Below, one piece after another: positions 17,833 to 27,700 of a DNA stretch of 64,000 nt. The notes under the pieces are model-generated. The model saw only the letters and a program-made list of their open reading frames with translations, made no database searches and was not told where the DNA came from. The number at the start of each line of letters is the position of its first letter. The stretch's first letter is position 1. Origin of the DNA: Flavimobilis rhizosphaerae (lineage in GTDB: Bacteria; Actinomycetota; Actinomycetes; Actinomycetales; Cellulomonadaceae); the NCBI RefSeq assembly GCF_014852685.1, contig NZ_JACZDF010000001.1, positions 310,001-374,000 on the forward strand, written 5' to 3'. A program made the position numbers and the translations under genes.

Positions 17833-19296
17833 ATGACTTCCTCCCCCTCCACGGTCGCGCCCACCAGCGCGATCGACCGCTTCTTCAAGATCACCGAGCG
17901 CGGCTCGACGATCGGTGCGGAGATTCGCGGCGGCCTCGTGACCTTCGCCGCGATGGCCTACATCATCGCCCTCAACCCGCTCATCATCGGCACGGCCCAG
18001 GACGGCACCGGCAAGTTCCTCGGCGGCAGCACCGACGCGCCGAACCTCGCGATGGTCGCCGCCGTCACGGCGCTCGCCGCGGGCGTGCTCTCGATCCTCA
18101 TGGGGGTCGTCGCCAACTTCCCGATGGCGCTCGCCGCAGGTCTCGGCCTCAACGCCGTCGTGGCTTTCCAGGTCGCTGCGCTGCCGGACATGACGTGGGC
18201 CGACGCGATGGGCATCGTCGTCCTCGAGGGTCTTGTCATCCTCGTGCTCGTCCTCACGGGCTTCCGCACCGCGGTGTTCCGTGCGGTGCCGCGCACGCTC
18301 AAGACGGCGATCTCGGTCGGCATCGGCCTCTTCATCACCCTCATCGGCCTCGTCAACGCGGGCTTCGTCCGCAAGGCGCCCGAGGGTGTCGCGCTCGAGC
18401 TCGGCCAGTTCGGCTCGCTGCAGACGTGGCCGGTGCTCGTCTTCGTCATCGGCCTCACGCTCGCGATCGTCCTCACGGTGCGGGGTGTCCGTGGTGCGAT
18501 GCTCATCTCGATCGGTGTCGCGACCGTCGTCGCCGTCATCGTCGAGGCCGTTGCGAAGCTCGGCCCGGCGAAGGACAACCCCAAGGGTTGGAACCTCAAC
18601 GTCCCTGCGCTCGACGGCTCGCCCGTCGCGGTGCCGGACTTCGGGCTGCTCGGCCAGTTCTCGCTCTTCGGTGCGATCGGCAAGATCGGGATCGTCGCGG
18701 TCGTCCTCCTCGTCTTCTCGCTGCTCCTCGCTGACTTCTTCGACACGATGGGCACGATGGTCGCGGTCGGCTCTGAGGCCAAGCTGCTCGACGCGGACGG
18801 CAACCCGCCGAAGTCGACGCAGATCCTCATCGTCGACTCGGTGGCCGCAGCTGTCGGTGGCATGGCGTCGGCGTCGTCGAACACGAGCTACGTCGAGTCG
18901 ACGACGGGTGTCGCCGCAGGTGCCCGCACGGGCCTCGCGGCGGTCGTCACGGGCGTGTGCTTCCTGCTCTCGACGTTCCTCGCGCCGGTCGTGGCGCTCA
19001 TCCCCAACGAGGCGGCCGCCCCGGCGCTCGTCATCGTCGGTTACCTCATGATGACGCAGGTCCTCGACATCGACTGGAAGTCCCCTGACATCGCGATCCC
19101 GGCGTTCCTTACGCTCGCGATCATGCCGTTCTCGTACTCCATCACGGCAGGCATCGGCGTGGGCTTCATCGCGCACGTCATCGTCAAGGCGGCGACGGGC
19201 AAGGTCCGCAAGGTGCACCCGCTCATGTGGGTCGCCTCGGTGATGTTCGTCGTGTATTTCACGCTCGTTCCCCTTCAGAACCTCCTGGGCCTGTGA
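17833..19296 (+). CDS. NCS2-family purine (hypoxanthine/guanine/adenine) permease
   Basis: A 487-residue polytopic transporter with about 12-14 membrane segments, of the AzgA/GhxP/PbuG branch of the NCS2 family, which imports purine bases by proton symport. Diagnostic stretches are the N-terminal FAAMAYIIALNPLI, the substrate-site region LLLADFFDTMGTMVAVG and SSNTSYVESTTGVAAGARTGL. The ATG at 17833 is proposed; an in-frame ATG at 17824 is a near alternative. It is followed by a clear terminator hairpin. Which purine is carried cannot be decided from sequence. Confidence 0.92.
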   Translation: MTSSPSTVAPTSAIDRFFKITERGSTIGAEIRGGLVTFAAMAYIIALNPLIIGTAQDGTGKFLGGSTDAPNLAMVAAVTALAAGVLSILMGVVANFPMALAAGLGLNAVVAFQVAALPDMTWADAMGIVVLEGLVILVLVLTGFRTAVFRAVPRTLKTAISVGIGLFITLIGLVNAGFVRKAPEGVALELGQFGSLQTWPVLVFVIGLTLAIVLTVRGVRGAMLISIGVATVVAVIVEAVAKLGPAKDNPKGWNLNVPALDGSPVAVPDFGLLGQFSLFGAIGKIGIVAVVLLVFSLLLADFFDTMGTMVAVGSEAKLLDADGNPPKSTQILIVDSVAAAVGGMASASSNTSYVESTTGVAAGARTGLAAVVTGVCFLLSTFLAPVVALIPNEAAAPALVIVGYLMMTQVLDIDWKSPDIAIPAFLTLAIMPFSYSITAGIGVGFIAHVIVKAATGKVRKVHPLMWVASVMFVVYFTLVPLQNLLGL

Positions 19297-19329
19297 GTCT
19301 TCGCTAGGCTCGGTCGGAACGATCGAACG

Positions 19330-19360
19330 GGGCCCCGGGCACGTGACGTGCCCGGGGCCC
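19330..19360 (+). terminator. Terminator hairpin after the purine permease
   Basis: Perfect 14-bp arms (GGGCCCCGGGCACG) around a TGA loop, 33 bp after the permease stop, no T tract. Confidence 0.8.
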
Positions 19361-19399
19361 TGGCCGTCCCGCCGTGTTCCGGGACAAGACAGGAGCCCG

Positions 19400-20596
19400 A
19401 TGCACCGCCTCACGAACCCGGTCAAGCACTACGACTGGGGATCGACGACCGCGATCCCGGCGTTCCTCGGCCGGCCGGCCGACGGACGCCCGGTGGCCGA
19501 GGTGTGGATGGGCGCGCACCCGTCGGCGCCGTCGAGCGTCAAGGGTCGTGGGCTCGACGAGCTGGTCCTCGACGACCCGTCCGGACTCCTCGGTGAGCGT
19601 GTGCTCGCGCGTTTCGGGCCGCGCCTGCCGTACCTCTTCAAGATTCTTGGTGCGTCGCGTCCGCTGTCGCTCCAGGTGCACCCGGACCTCGCGCAGGCTG
19701 CCGCGGGCTTCGCGCACGACGAGCTCTCGGGCCTGCCGGCCGGGGACCCGGAGCGCAGCTATCACGACGACCAGCACAAGCCGGAGATGCTCCTCGCTAT
19801 CTCACGTTTCGAGGGGCTGTGCGGCTTCCGGCGCCCCCGGCAGGTGCTCGAGTTGCTCGAGCCGCTCGAGGGCGAACTTGTCGACACGATCCGGTGCGCG
19901 CTGCGGGACACGCCGACGTCCGACGGCATGCGGGCGGCGTTCGAGGCGGTGCTCCATGCGCGCGGCCGAATCAGCGCCGCTGACATCGAGGTGACGGTCA
20001 GGGGGTGCGAGCAGCAGCTTGCGCAGGGCTTCGGCTCGCAGCAGGCGTACGGCACGGTCGCGGCCCTCGCCCACTGGTACCCGGGAGACCCGGGTGCGGT
20101 GGCGTCGCTCCTGCTCAACAGGTTCACGCTCGAGCCGGGGGAGACGGTGTTCGTCGGTGCGGGTGTCGTCCACGCGTACCTCGCGGGGCTCGGCCTCGAG
20201 GTCATGGCGAGCTCGGACAACGTGCTGCGGGCGGGGCTCACGCGCAAGAAGATCGACGTCGACGAGCTGCTGCGGATCGTCGACTACACGGACCTCACGC
20301 CGGTGCGGCCGGCGGTCGTCCCTGGCGAGGAGGGCCGGCCTGCGGTCGTGCGCGCCCCTGCCGACGAGTTCGCGCTCGCGCTCGTCGAGCCGACGCGTAC
20401 GGAGCGCGGCCGGGCGACGTACCTCACGCAGGACGGGCCCCGCATCGTCCTGTGCACGGAGGGCACGCTCGCGCTCCGGACCGCGGAGGGTTCGGAGGTC
20501 GCGCTCACCCAGGGGGAGTCGGTGTTCGTGCCGCACGCCTCGGGTCGTATCGAGGCGCGGGGTGAGGGCCGGGCGGTCATGGTCTTCGTTCCCTGA
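19400..20596 (+). CDS. manA: Mannose-6-phosphate isomerase, class I
   Basis: A 398-residue type I phosphomannose isomerase, a zinc enzyme interconverting fructose-6-phosphate and mannose-6-phosphate and so feeding GDP-mannose and glycan synthesis. LQVHPDLAQA supplies two metal ligands, HKPEMLLAI the third (Glu), and VHAYLAGLGLEVMASSDN the C-terminal His and the active-site loop. Length is normal. AGGAG at 19391-19395 supports the ATG. It stands alone between terminator and LCP gene. Confidence 0.95.
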   Translation: MHRLTNPVKHYDWGSTTAIPAFLGRPADGRPVAEVWMGAHPSAPSSVKGRGLDELVLDDPSGLLGERVLARFGPRLPYLFKILGASRPLSLQVHPDLAQAAAGFAHDELSGLPAGDPERSYHDDQHKPEMLLAISRFEGLCGFRRPRQVLELLEPLEGELVDTIRCALRDTPTSDGMRAAFEAVLHARGRISAADIEVTVRGCEQQLAQGFGSQQAYGTVAALAHWYPGDPGAVASLLLNRFTLEPGETVFVGAGVVHAYLAGLGLEVMASSDNVLRAGLTRKKIDVDELLRIVDYTDLTPVRPAVVPGEEGRPAVVRAPADEFALALVEPTRTERGRATYLTQDGPRIVLCTEGTLALRTAEGSEVALTQGESVFVPHASGRIEARGEGRAVMVFVP

Positions 20597-20629
20597 CTCA
20601 CCCTGCCTGCGTCCTCTACCGTGAGTGGC

Positions 20630-21763
20630 ATGGGGAGACGGGGGTCGCGCGACGCGACGGAGCAGCCGGTCGGGAACGTCCTCGGCGGTGCGGACGAGGG
20701 CAACGACGACGGGGAGGTGCGTGAGCGGCGCGCAGGCAGGCGTGCGCTCGTCGGCGCGCTCGCGGCGCTCGGCGGGCTCGTGCTCGTCGTGGTGCTCGCG
20801 CTCGGTGGCGGTGCCCTGTGGCTCGACTCGCGGGTCGAGCGGTTCGGTGACCCGTTCACGGCGATCCCGGAGGAGGGGCGCCCGACGCGTCCGGCGCCGG
20901 TCGTCGCCGCGGACCGTGAGCCGCTGAACTTCCTCGTGCTCGGCTCGGACTCGCGGATCTCGGCGGGCGACCCGTCGCAGTGGGAGGCGGGCGCGCAGCG
21001 CACGGACGCCATCATGCTCGTGCACCTCGACGGTGACCGGGAGCATGCGAGCGTCATGTCGATCCCGCGTGACTCGTGGGTGGACGTCCCGGGGCGGGGC
21101 ATGGCGAAGATCAACGCGTCGTACTCGTACGGCGGGCCTGCGCTTCTCGTGCAGACGGTCGAGCAGCTCACGGGGGTGCGGATCGACCATGTGGCGATCG
21201 CGGACTTCGACTCGTTCACGGAGCTCACGGACGCGCTCGGTGGTGTCGAGATCACGGTGGGGCAGGACGTCTACGAGTACGGCGCTCCCGACAGGCTCGT
21301 CGTCGGCACGGGCACGCACGTGCTCGACGGCAAGCAGGCGCTCGCGTACGCGCGGCAGCGCTACGGCCTGCCGGGCGGTGACTTCGACCGGGTGAAGCGG
21401 CAGCAGAACTGGGCGCGCGCGATCCTCACGAAGGCGGTCTCGCAGGGGACGCTCACGGATCCGGCGAAGGCGACGCGGTTCGTCCGGGTGGTGTCGGGCG
21501 CGGTCGCGGTGGACGACGGTCTGGGGCTCACAGATCTTGTCGGGCTCGCGACGGAGCTCAAGGGCCTGCGGGCTGGGGACGTCGCGTTCCTCACGGCGCC
21601 CGTCCTGGGGACGGGCTGGAGCCCGGACGGCACGCAGTCGATCGTCAACCTTGATCTGGAGCTGTTCGCGCCGCTCGCGGAGGCGATCGCGACGGACGAC
21701 GTCACGCGGTACCTCGCGGAGGACCCCGACGCTCCGGAGCTGCTCGGCAAGGACGTGCGCTGA
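20630..21763 (+). CDS. LytR-CpsA-Psr (LCP) family protein
   Basis: A 377-residue single-pass membrane protein: short cytoplasmic N-terminus, TM helix about 40-62 (LVGALAALGGLVLVVVLALG), then an extracellular LCP domain with LVLGSDSR, RTDAIMLVHLDG, SIPRDSWVDVPG, KINASYSYGG and AYARQRYGLPGGDFDR, which carry the Arg/Asp residues for pyrophosphate and metal. LCP enzymes transfer undecaprenyl-linked glycopolymers to peptidoglycan, so it may attach the polymer made by the 24-47 kb locus. A TACCGT -10 at 20617-20622 lies 7 nt before ATG 20630, indicating a leaderless transcript. Confidence 0.93.
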   Translation: MGRRGSRDATEQPVGNVLGGADEGNDDGEVRERRAGRRALVGALAALGGLVLVVVLALGGGALWLDSRVERFGDPFTAIPEEGRPTRPAPVVAADREPLNFLVLGSDSRISAGDPSQWEAGAQRTDAIMLVHLDGDREHASVMSIPRDSWVDVPGRGMAKINASYSYGGPALLVQTVEQLTGVRIDHVAIADFDSFTELTDALGGVEITVGQDVYEYGAPDRLVVGTGTHVLDGKQALAYARQRYGLPGGDFDRVKRQQNWARAILTKAVSQGTLTDPAKATRFVRVVSGAVAVDDGLGLTDLVGLATELKGLRAGDVAFLTAPVLGTGWSPDGTQSIVNLDLELFAPLAEAIATDDVTRYLAEDPDAPELLGKDVR

Positions 21764-21808
21764 GCGTGTGGTGAACCGGTGTGACGTGTGTCCCGACCCC
21801 TGTCGTTA

Positions 21809-21834
21809 ACTGAGGTAATGAACTAAGGTAATGA
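21809..21834. promoter_or_regulatory. Tandem 13-bp direct repeat over the marR promoter
   Basis: ACTGAGGTAATGA (21809-21821) is followed at once by ACTAAGGTAATGA (21822-21834), one mismatch. The second copy contains TAAGGT (21824-21829), a -10 placed 8 nt before the GTG start. Probable MarR autoregulatory site. Confidence 0.7.
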
Positions 21835-21837
21835 CCT

Positions 21838-22287
21838 GTGGGACAGGACGACATCTGCGCACCGGGCACGTCCCGGACGGCACTCAGCACCGAGCTCACC
21901 TCCGCCGTCAACCGGCTTCAGCGCAGGCTGCGGTCGCAGCGCGGTGACGTCGAGATCGGTGAGGGGCAGATCGCCGTCCTCATGACGCTCAAGCACCACG
22001 GGGCCATGTCGCCGGGTGCGCTCGCGGACCACGAGCGCGTCTCCGCGCCCGCGATGACCCGGTCGGTCAACGCGCTCACGGAGCTCGGGCTCGTCACGAA
22101 GCTCGAGCACCCGACGGATCGTCGTCAGGTGCTCGTCGAGCTCACCGAGCGCGGTACGACAGAGGTCGGCACGGTGCGACGTCGTCGCGACCAGTGGCTG
22201 TCGAAGCAGCTGAGGTCCCTCACCCCCGACGAGCGCGCCACGCTCGCCGCCGCTACGGAACTGATGACACGGATCGCTCACGGATGA
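21838..22287 (+). CDS. MarR-family transcriptional regulator
   Basis: A 149-residue winged-helix repressor with helix-turn-helix around SPGALADHERVSAPAMTRSV and the wing LEHPTDRRQVLVELTERG. Its stop overlaps the start of the MFS exporter (ATGA), the classic repressor-efflux pair: ligand binding would derepress both. The GTG start at 21838 has no ribosome-binding site but lies 8 nt after a TAAGGT -10, so it is probably leaderless. The ligand is unknown. Confidence 0.92.
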   Translation: MGQDDICAPGTSRTALSTELTSAVNRLQRRLRSQRGDVEIGEGQIAVLMTLKHHGAMSPGALADHERVSAPAMTRSVNALTELGLVTKLEHPTDRRQVLVELTERGTTEVGTVRRRRDQWLSKQLRSLTPDERATLAAATELMTRIAHG

Positions 22288-23621
22288 CCCAGACCTTCGC
22301 CTCGCTTCGCTTCTTCAACTACCGGGTGTGGTTCGCCGCCGCACTCGTCGCCAACATCGGCACGTGGATGCAGCGTGTCGCACAGGACTGGCTCGTCCTC
22401 ACCGAGCTCTCGGACAACTCGGGCGTGGCCGTCGGCATCGTCACGGCCCTGCAGTTCGTGCCGGCGCTCCTCTTCTCCCCGTATGCGGGTGTCATCGCCG
22501 ACCGGGTCGACAACCGCAAGCTCCTCATGTGGACGCAGTCGCTCCAGGGCGTCCTCGCCGTGCTCCTCGGTGGTCTCGTCATCTCGGGCCGTGCCGAGCT
22601 GTGGCACGTGTACGTGCTCGCGTTCGCGCTCGGCAGCGTCTCGGCGTTCGACGGCCCCGCCCGCATGACGTTTGTCGCGGCGATGGTCCCGCAGGACTCG
22701 CTCGCCAATGCCGTCGGCCTCAACTCGGCGTCCTTCAACGCCGCGCGCCTCATCGGTCCGGGCCTCGCGGGCCTGCTCATCGCTGCCGTCGGCTCCGGGT
22801 GGGCGTTCGTCCTCAACGGCGTCTCGTTCGCGGCCGTCATCGTGGCGATGTCGTTCATGCGCACGTCCGAGCTGCGGCCGCTGCCTCGCGCCGACCGTTC
22901 CAAGGGCGGCCTGCGTCAGATGCGTGAGGGCGTCGGGTACATCCGCCGGCGCACCGACATCCTCGTCATCATGGCCGTCGCCGGCGTCGTCTCGGCGCTC
23001 GGCCTCAACTTCCAGCTGACGAGCGCGCTCATGGCGACGGCTGAGTTCGGCAAGGGCGCGGGCGAGTACGGCATCCTCGGTTCCGTCCTCGCGATCGGCT
23101 CGCTCACCGGCGCCCTGCTCGCTGCCCGGCGCAAGCGTCCACGCGTGCGCCTCGTCATCGGTGCAGCCTTCGCGTTCGGCGTGACGAGCGGCGTCATGGC
23201 ACTCATGCCGACCTTCTGGTCGTACGCCGCCGCTTCGATCCTCGTGGGCCTGTGCTCGCTCACGATGCTCACCGCCGCGAACACGACGCTGCAGATGAGC
23301 GTCGACCCCGCGATGCGCGGCCGCGTCATGTCGATCTACCAGATGGTGCTTCTCGGTTCGACGCCCATCGGCTCACCCCTCGTCGGCTGGATCGGCGAGC
23401 ACTGGGGCGCACGCTGGTCGATCGGCGTCGGCTCGATCGCTGCCGTGCTCATCGCCGTCGCGGCAGCCTGGTGGACCAAGCGCCGCTGGGAGTACGACGT
23501 CCGATACTCGCTCACCGAGCGCCCGCACCTCCAGGTGCGCTACCACGCTCCCGTGACCCGCGGGGCGGTCCGTGAAGGCCTGCGGACGGGCGAGGCGGGG
23601 GAGAGGGCTGCGGCGGCGTAG
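22284..23621 (+). CDS. MFS transporter (MFS_3/EntS-like)
   Basis: A 445-residue major-facilitator protein with about 12 membrane helices. The N-terminus FRVWF-like FNYRVWFAAALVANIGTWMQ and the loop SPYAGVIADRVDNRKLLM are typical of the MFS_3 (EntS-like) exporters of drugs or siderophores. The cytoplasmic C-terminal tail includes WWTKRRWEYDVRYSLTERP and APVTRG. It is translationally coupled to the MarR gene and ends before a perfect terminator. A decayed paralogue of its C-terminus lies 0.8 kb downstream. Confidence 0.9.
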   Translation: MTQTFASLRFFNYRVWFAAALVANIGTWMQRVAQDWLVLTELSDNSGVAVGIVTALQFVPALLFSPYAGVIADRVDNRKLLMWTQSLQGVLAVLLGGLVISGRAELWHVYVLAFALGSVSAFDGPARMTFVAAMVPQDSLANAVGLNSASFNAARLIGPGLAGLLIAAVGSGWAFVLNGVSFAAVIVAMSFMRTSELRPLPRADRSKGGLRQMREGVGYIRRRTDILVIMAVAGVVSALGLNFQLTSALMATAEFGKGAGEYGILGSVLAIGSLTGALLAARRKRPRVRLVIGAAFAFGVTSGVMALMPTFWSYAAASILVGLCSLTMLTAANTTLQMSVDPAMRGRVMSIYQMVLLGSTPIGSPLVGWIGEHWGARWSIGVGSIAAVLIAVAAAWWTKRRWEYDVRYSLTERPHLQVRYHAPVTRGAVREGLRTGEAGERAAAA

Positions 23622-23637
23622 CGGCCCGAGAAATGAC

Positions 23638-23674
23638 GGTGGCCGGTCACCCCGTGAGGGGGTGACCGGCCACC
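23638..23674 (+). terminator. Terminator hairpin after the MFS gene
   Basis: Perfect 16-bp arms (GGTGGCCGGTCACCCC) around a 5-base loop, 16 bp after the stop codon; it also faces the convergent pseudogene. Confidence 0.85.
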
Positions 23675-23686
23675 GTGCGTCGGGTG

Positions 23687-24347
23687 TCAGCGCTTGCCTG
23701 AGGCGATGAGCTCGCGGAGGAAGGCGGTCTGCGCGGCGACGTCGTCGAGGCCTGTCATGGATGCCGCGTGCCGCGATCCTTGCGGCGATCGCACGCGCGA
23801 GCGGGTCACCTCCGGGCGGGGCCAGACGACGGTCGCCGTGGGTGTCGTACATGAGCGGGTCGGAGAACTCCGCGGTCCAGCGGACCGAGGGTAGCCGCAG
23901 CTTGTACTGCATGGCGAGGAAGTGCGATGCCGGTATCACCGCGCGGCTGTGGGCCCGGCGGTACGGGCCGCGTGAGCGCTCGAACCTCCTGATCTCCGCG
24001 TCGCCCCGGGCGACGAAGCCTGCGACGACCGGCCAGTCCTTGAGGGGATTCTTCTTGCCCTTGATGCGCGCGACTCGGGTGACCCGAGGGCCTGCGATCT
24101 TCAGCGTGCCGGAGTCTGGCTTCCGCTTGCCTGGCGGCTCGTTGGCGATAACGGCGACGTCGCGGGGCCAGTCGCGCAGGCGCTTGGCCATAACGATGCC
24201 TGCGGTCTCGTTGGCGGGCGGGAAGAGGAACGGGATGACGAGGTCGCGGTCGGACGGGACCCTGAGCCTCGTGCCCAGCTTCCGGGCACGGTGGGCGAGG
24301 GCCCGCTTGAGACGCGTCGGGGTGAGGCGTGTCGTTGAGGTGCTCAC
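23687..24347 (-). pseudogene. Glycosyltransferase-like pseudogene (internal deletion and frameshift)
   Basis: The first 165 codons from GTG 24347 are well preserved and begin like an actinobacterial glycosyltransferase (FPPANETAGIVMAKRL, then HFLAMQYKL and RWTAEFSDPLMYDTHG). After that a normal protein would continue for about 200 residues, but the sequence jumps to a short tail, and near 23760 the reading frame shifts: MTGLDDVAAQTAFLREL ending GKR-stop (stop at 23687) is in the next frame. The gene is therefore internally deleted and frameshifted. The family call is from pattern recall and moderate only. Confidence 0.65.
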
Positions 24348-24429
24348 GTGGGTCGCTGCTCCGTTCGGCCTGCTGCGTCGGGCTCGGGAAACCGGTGCGG
24401 ACGGGAGGAGGCGAAACCGCTCGTCGTGA

Positions 24430-24687
24430 GCAGCATGGTGGGCGAAGCGCCGCTGGGGCTACGACGTGCGCTGCGCGTTCACGCAGCGGCCGCACCTGTA
24501 GATGCAGTACCACGAGCCCGTGACGCGTGAAGACGTGCGCAACGGGCTGCGCCCGATCGACGACAGGCAGCAGTCAGCGGTGGCGGAGGCCGCTGCGGTC
24601 CTGTTGGCGCGGCGGGAGTGCACAGACCGCCATCGTGACCGTGGTAAACGGCGCGCGACACGGGTGCCCTGTATCCTCGGTCAGTGA
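24430..24687 (+). pseudogene. Remnant of a second MFS transporter (C-terminus)
   Basis: From 24430 the frame reads AAWWAKRRWGYDVRCAFTQR, PHL, an in-frame TAG (24499-24501), then MQYHEPVTREDVRNGLR. This aligns residue by residue with the tail of the MFS protein at 22284-23621 (WWTKRRWEYDVRYSLTER, PHLQVRYHAPVTRGAVREGLR). The nucleotides have diverged, so it is an old duplicate or an acquired homologue, not assembly error. The rest of the gene is missing, replaced by the glycosyltransferase pseudogene on the other strand. It cannot encode a transporter. Confidence 0.85.
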
Positions 24688-24757
24688 ATGGGTGGGTGGC
24701 GCTGGGCGACGAAGTGATCGTTCGATGTGTGGCTCGCACAAACCGAGGCACTAGTAG

Positions 24758-27700
24758 ATGGGGACGAACAGCGTCGTGCGGAGAGAGATTCGAAAGCGCC
24801 TGGGTCGAGCGATTCGAGCCATTCCAGGCGGTTCGCGGATGATCGGCACGGTTCGCCGTGCGTCTCGTCGCTGGCGCAAGGCACCCGCGCCTCAAGTCCC
24901 GAAGCCCCTGACGGCAAAGCAGGTCATTGCTAGGGACGCGCGAACCCTCAGCTCTACAGGGCTCTTCGACGCGGAGTTCTACGCTGCGCAGTCTGGCGTC
25001 GAATTTGCGTCGGAGGCCGCTGCTGCCCGTCACTTTATCCGAGTTGGGGCACGGCGTGGTGCCTCAATTCACCCGCTCGTAAGCACCGGGTGGATGCAAC
25101 GCACCCTCGCCGCTCACCTCGTGGAAGGCCGGACTTCGAAGTTTGTCTCTGGCATCAAGAGCCAAGGCGCGCTGAAGTTTGCATGGAGCCCGCTCTTCGA
25201 CCCGCGGGTGGATCTCAGAGACTGGACGGAGGCGAACTGTTCGTACGAGGGCCATCCTCCGCTCGAAGAGGGCGCGGTGTGTGAGTTGCATGCCTATGAC
25301 GCGCCGTCGCGAGTTCTAGCGCTTGAGGAGTCGGACCTCCTTCCCGTCGATCCGAAGCTCGGAAGCATTCGCATCACGTGGGGCGAGGCACGCTCCAGAC
25401 TGCTCGCCGCCGCCCGAGAGACTGCGGTCGCACGGCCTCGCAATTCGCGAAGGGTCACGGAGGAATGGGACGAGGAGGCGGAGCAGGCCTGGCTCGCAAG
25501 TATCTCCGATCTGCCAGAGCCCGAGGGCGACGGGCCGCTCATCTCGGTCGTGATGCCGGTCTGGAACCGACCGGCGCAGGTTGTTGAAGCGATTCGATCA
25601 GTCCAAGCACAGAGCTTCAGTCGCTGGGAGCTCGTCGTCGTCGACGACGGATCGACTGACAACACTATCGAGGCTGTGCGTGCTGAAACGCTGACGGACC
25701 CGAGAGTTCGGCTGATCGAGGCCGAGCACGGGGGCGTGTGCCGCGCGCGGAACCACGGGCTCGAGAGTGTGAGCACTCGCTACGTCGCGTTCCTCGACTC
25801 CGATAACTCGTGGCGTCCGAACTATCTCGAGACCATGGTGCGGGCGATGCTGCACCAGGGGCTCCGCGCTGCGTACTCAGCACTGCGCGTCGACGGGGGT
25901 GTCGATGAACCTTCGCTCTACCGTGCCTACGTGGGGGGCCTGGAGGACCTCAAGTCTCTCAACCACATCGATCTCAACGTCTTTGTCGTAGAAACGGATC
26001 TCGCACGGCAGGCCGGAGGCTTTGACCCTGCAATCCGCCGGTGGAACGATCACGACTTCGCGCTCAGGGTCGCCGACATCGTGGTGCCAGTACTCCTGCC
26101 CTTCATCGGGTGCGACTATGACCACGATGAAGATGGAGATCGAATCACGACTCGTGAGTCCAGCAACTGGCAGTTTGCGGTGCTGGACAAAGCCTGGACC
26201 GGATGGGATCGGGTCCGCGAAACCGTTGCCGATCGAACGGCAGGTCGGACGTCTGTTGTCATCCCGACATATAATGATTCGTCGATGACGCTCGCGTGCG
26301 TGCGGTCGCTTGTCGAGCACCGGAGTCCCGAAGATGACCTTGAGGTCGTGGTCGTTGACAATGGATCCTCGCTCCGCATCGCCAACGACCTCAGGGCGGC
26401 TCTGCTCCCCTATCCGGACGTGAAGGTGGTCAGACTTCCTCGCAATCTCAACTTCGCGACGGGCTCCAACTACGGATTTGCGCGATCGTCGGGCGAGTTC
26501 GTGCTGTTCCTCAACAATGATACAGTTGTGCGTCCGGGCTGGCTTCGTCCATTGCTAGAGGAGATTCGAAAGCCAGCGGTTGCGGGAGTCCAGCCGCTGC
26601 TGGTGTACCCCGACGACCTGATCCAGGCGTGCGGGACTGTCTTCCCCGCTCGCGACGGGCTCCCAGTTCATCTGATGCAGGGACATCCAAAGGAGGACGC
26701 CGCGCGGGTGGCGGGGCTCAAGTTCCGCGCCGTCACGGCAGCCGCGCTGCTGATGCGAGCCACAGATGTCGCAAGGCTCAAGGGCTTTGACGCACTCTAT
26801 GCGAATGGGCAGGAGGACGTGGACCTCTGCCTGCGGGCCGCTGACGGCCAGGGGAGCTATTTCAGCGTTGTGCCGACGTCAGTTGTCGAGCACCACGAGA
26901 GCAAGACTCCCGGTCGGGGAACGCACATCCTGGAGAATCGAAAGATCTTCCTCAAGCGATGGAGGGGGAATCTGCCGGGACCCGAGCATGATCTCTATGA
27001 GGCCGTCGGACTCCGAATTGATCGCTATGGTTCGTCGAGTCCTCCGCTTGCGCACCCGATTCCCGTGGTCGTCAGGGTCCGAGCCGATGAGTCCTCTGAT
27101 GGGACGGCCGCGGGATCTGCATCACTGCGATGGTCCGTCAAGAATCCCGCGAACGCGGGCCCGCGTGGCGATGTGTGGGGCGACACGCACTTCATCGCCG
27201 CGCTCGCTGGCGGGCTTGAGAAGCATGGGCAGGAGGTCGTGACGTACCGCCACGGAACCCACGGTGCGCCCGCGACGTCGTTCGATGACGTCAACCTCGT
27301 GATCCGCGGACTTGACCGCGGATACGCTCAGCCGGGGAAGGTCAACATCCTCTGGGTGATCAGCCATCCAGATGATGTGACTGTTGACGAAGTGTCGGAG
27401 TTCGATCTCGTCTATGCCGCGTCGCACCGTTGGGCGCGCGACATGTCCGAGCGTTCGGGCCGCGAGGTCAAGGTTCTTCTGCAGGCCACGGATGTCTCGC
27501 GGTTCGCGTTCCCGGACGCGCTTCCGCAGATCGAGCGTGACGTGATCTTCGTTGGACAGGCTCGTCGGTTCGAGCCCCGACGCGTCGTCATGGACGCCAT
27601 CGAGGCGGGCATCGACGTGGCGGTGTGGGGACCTCGCTGGGAGATGCACCTGCCGGAGCGTCACGTCATGGGCAGCTACCTTCCCAATGAGGAGCTGGCC

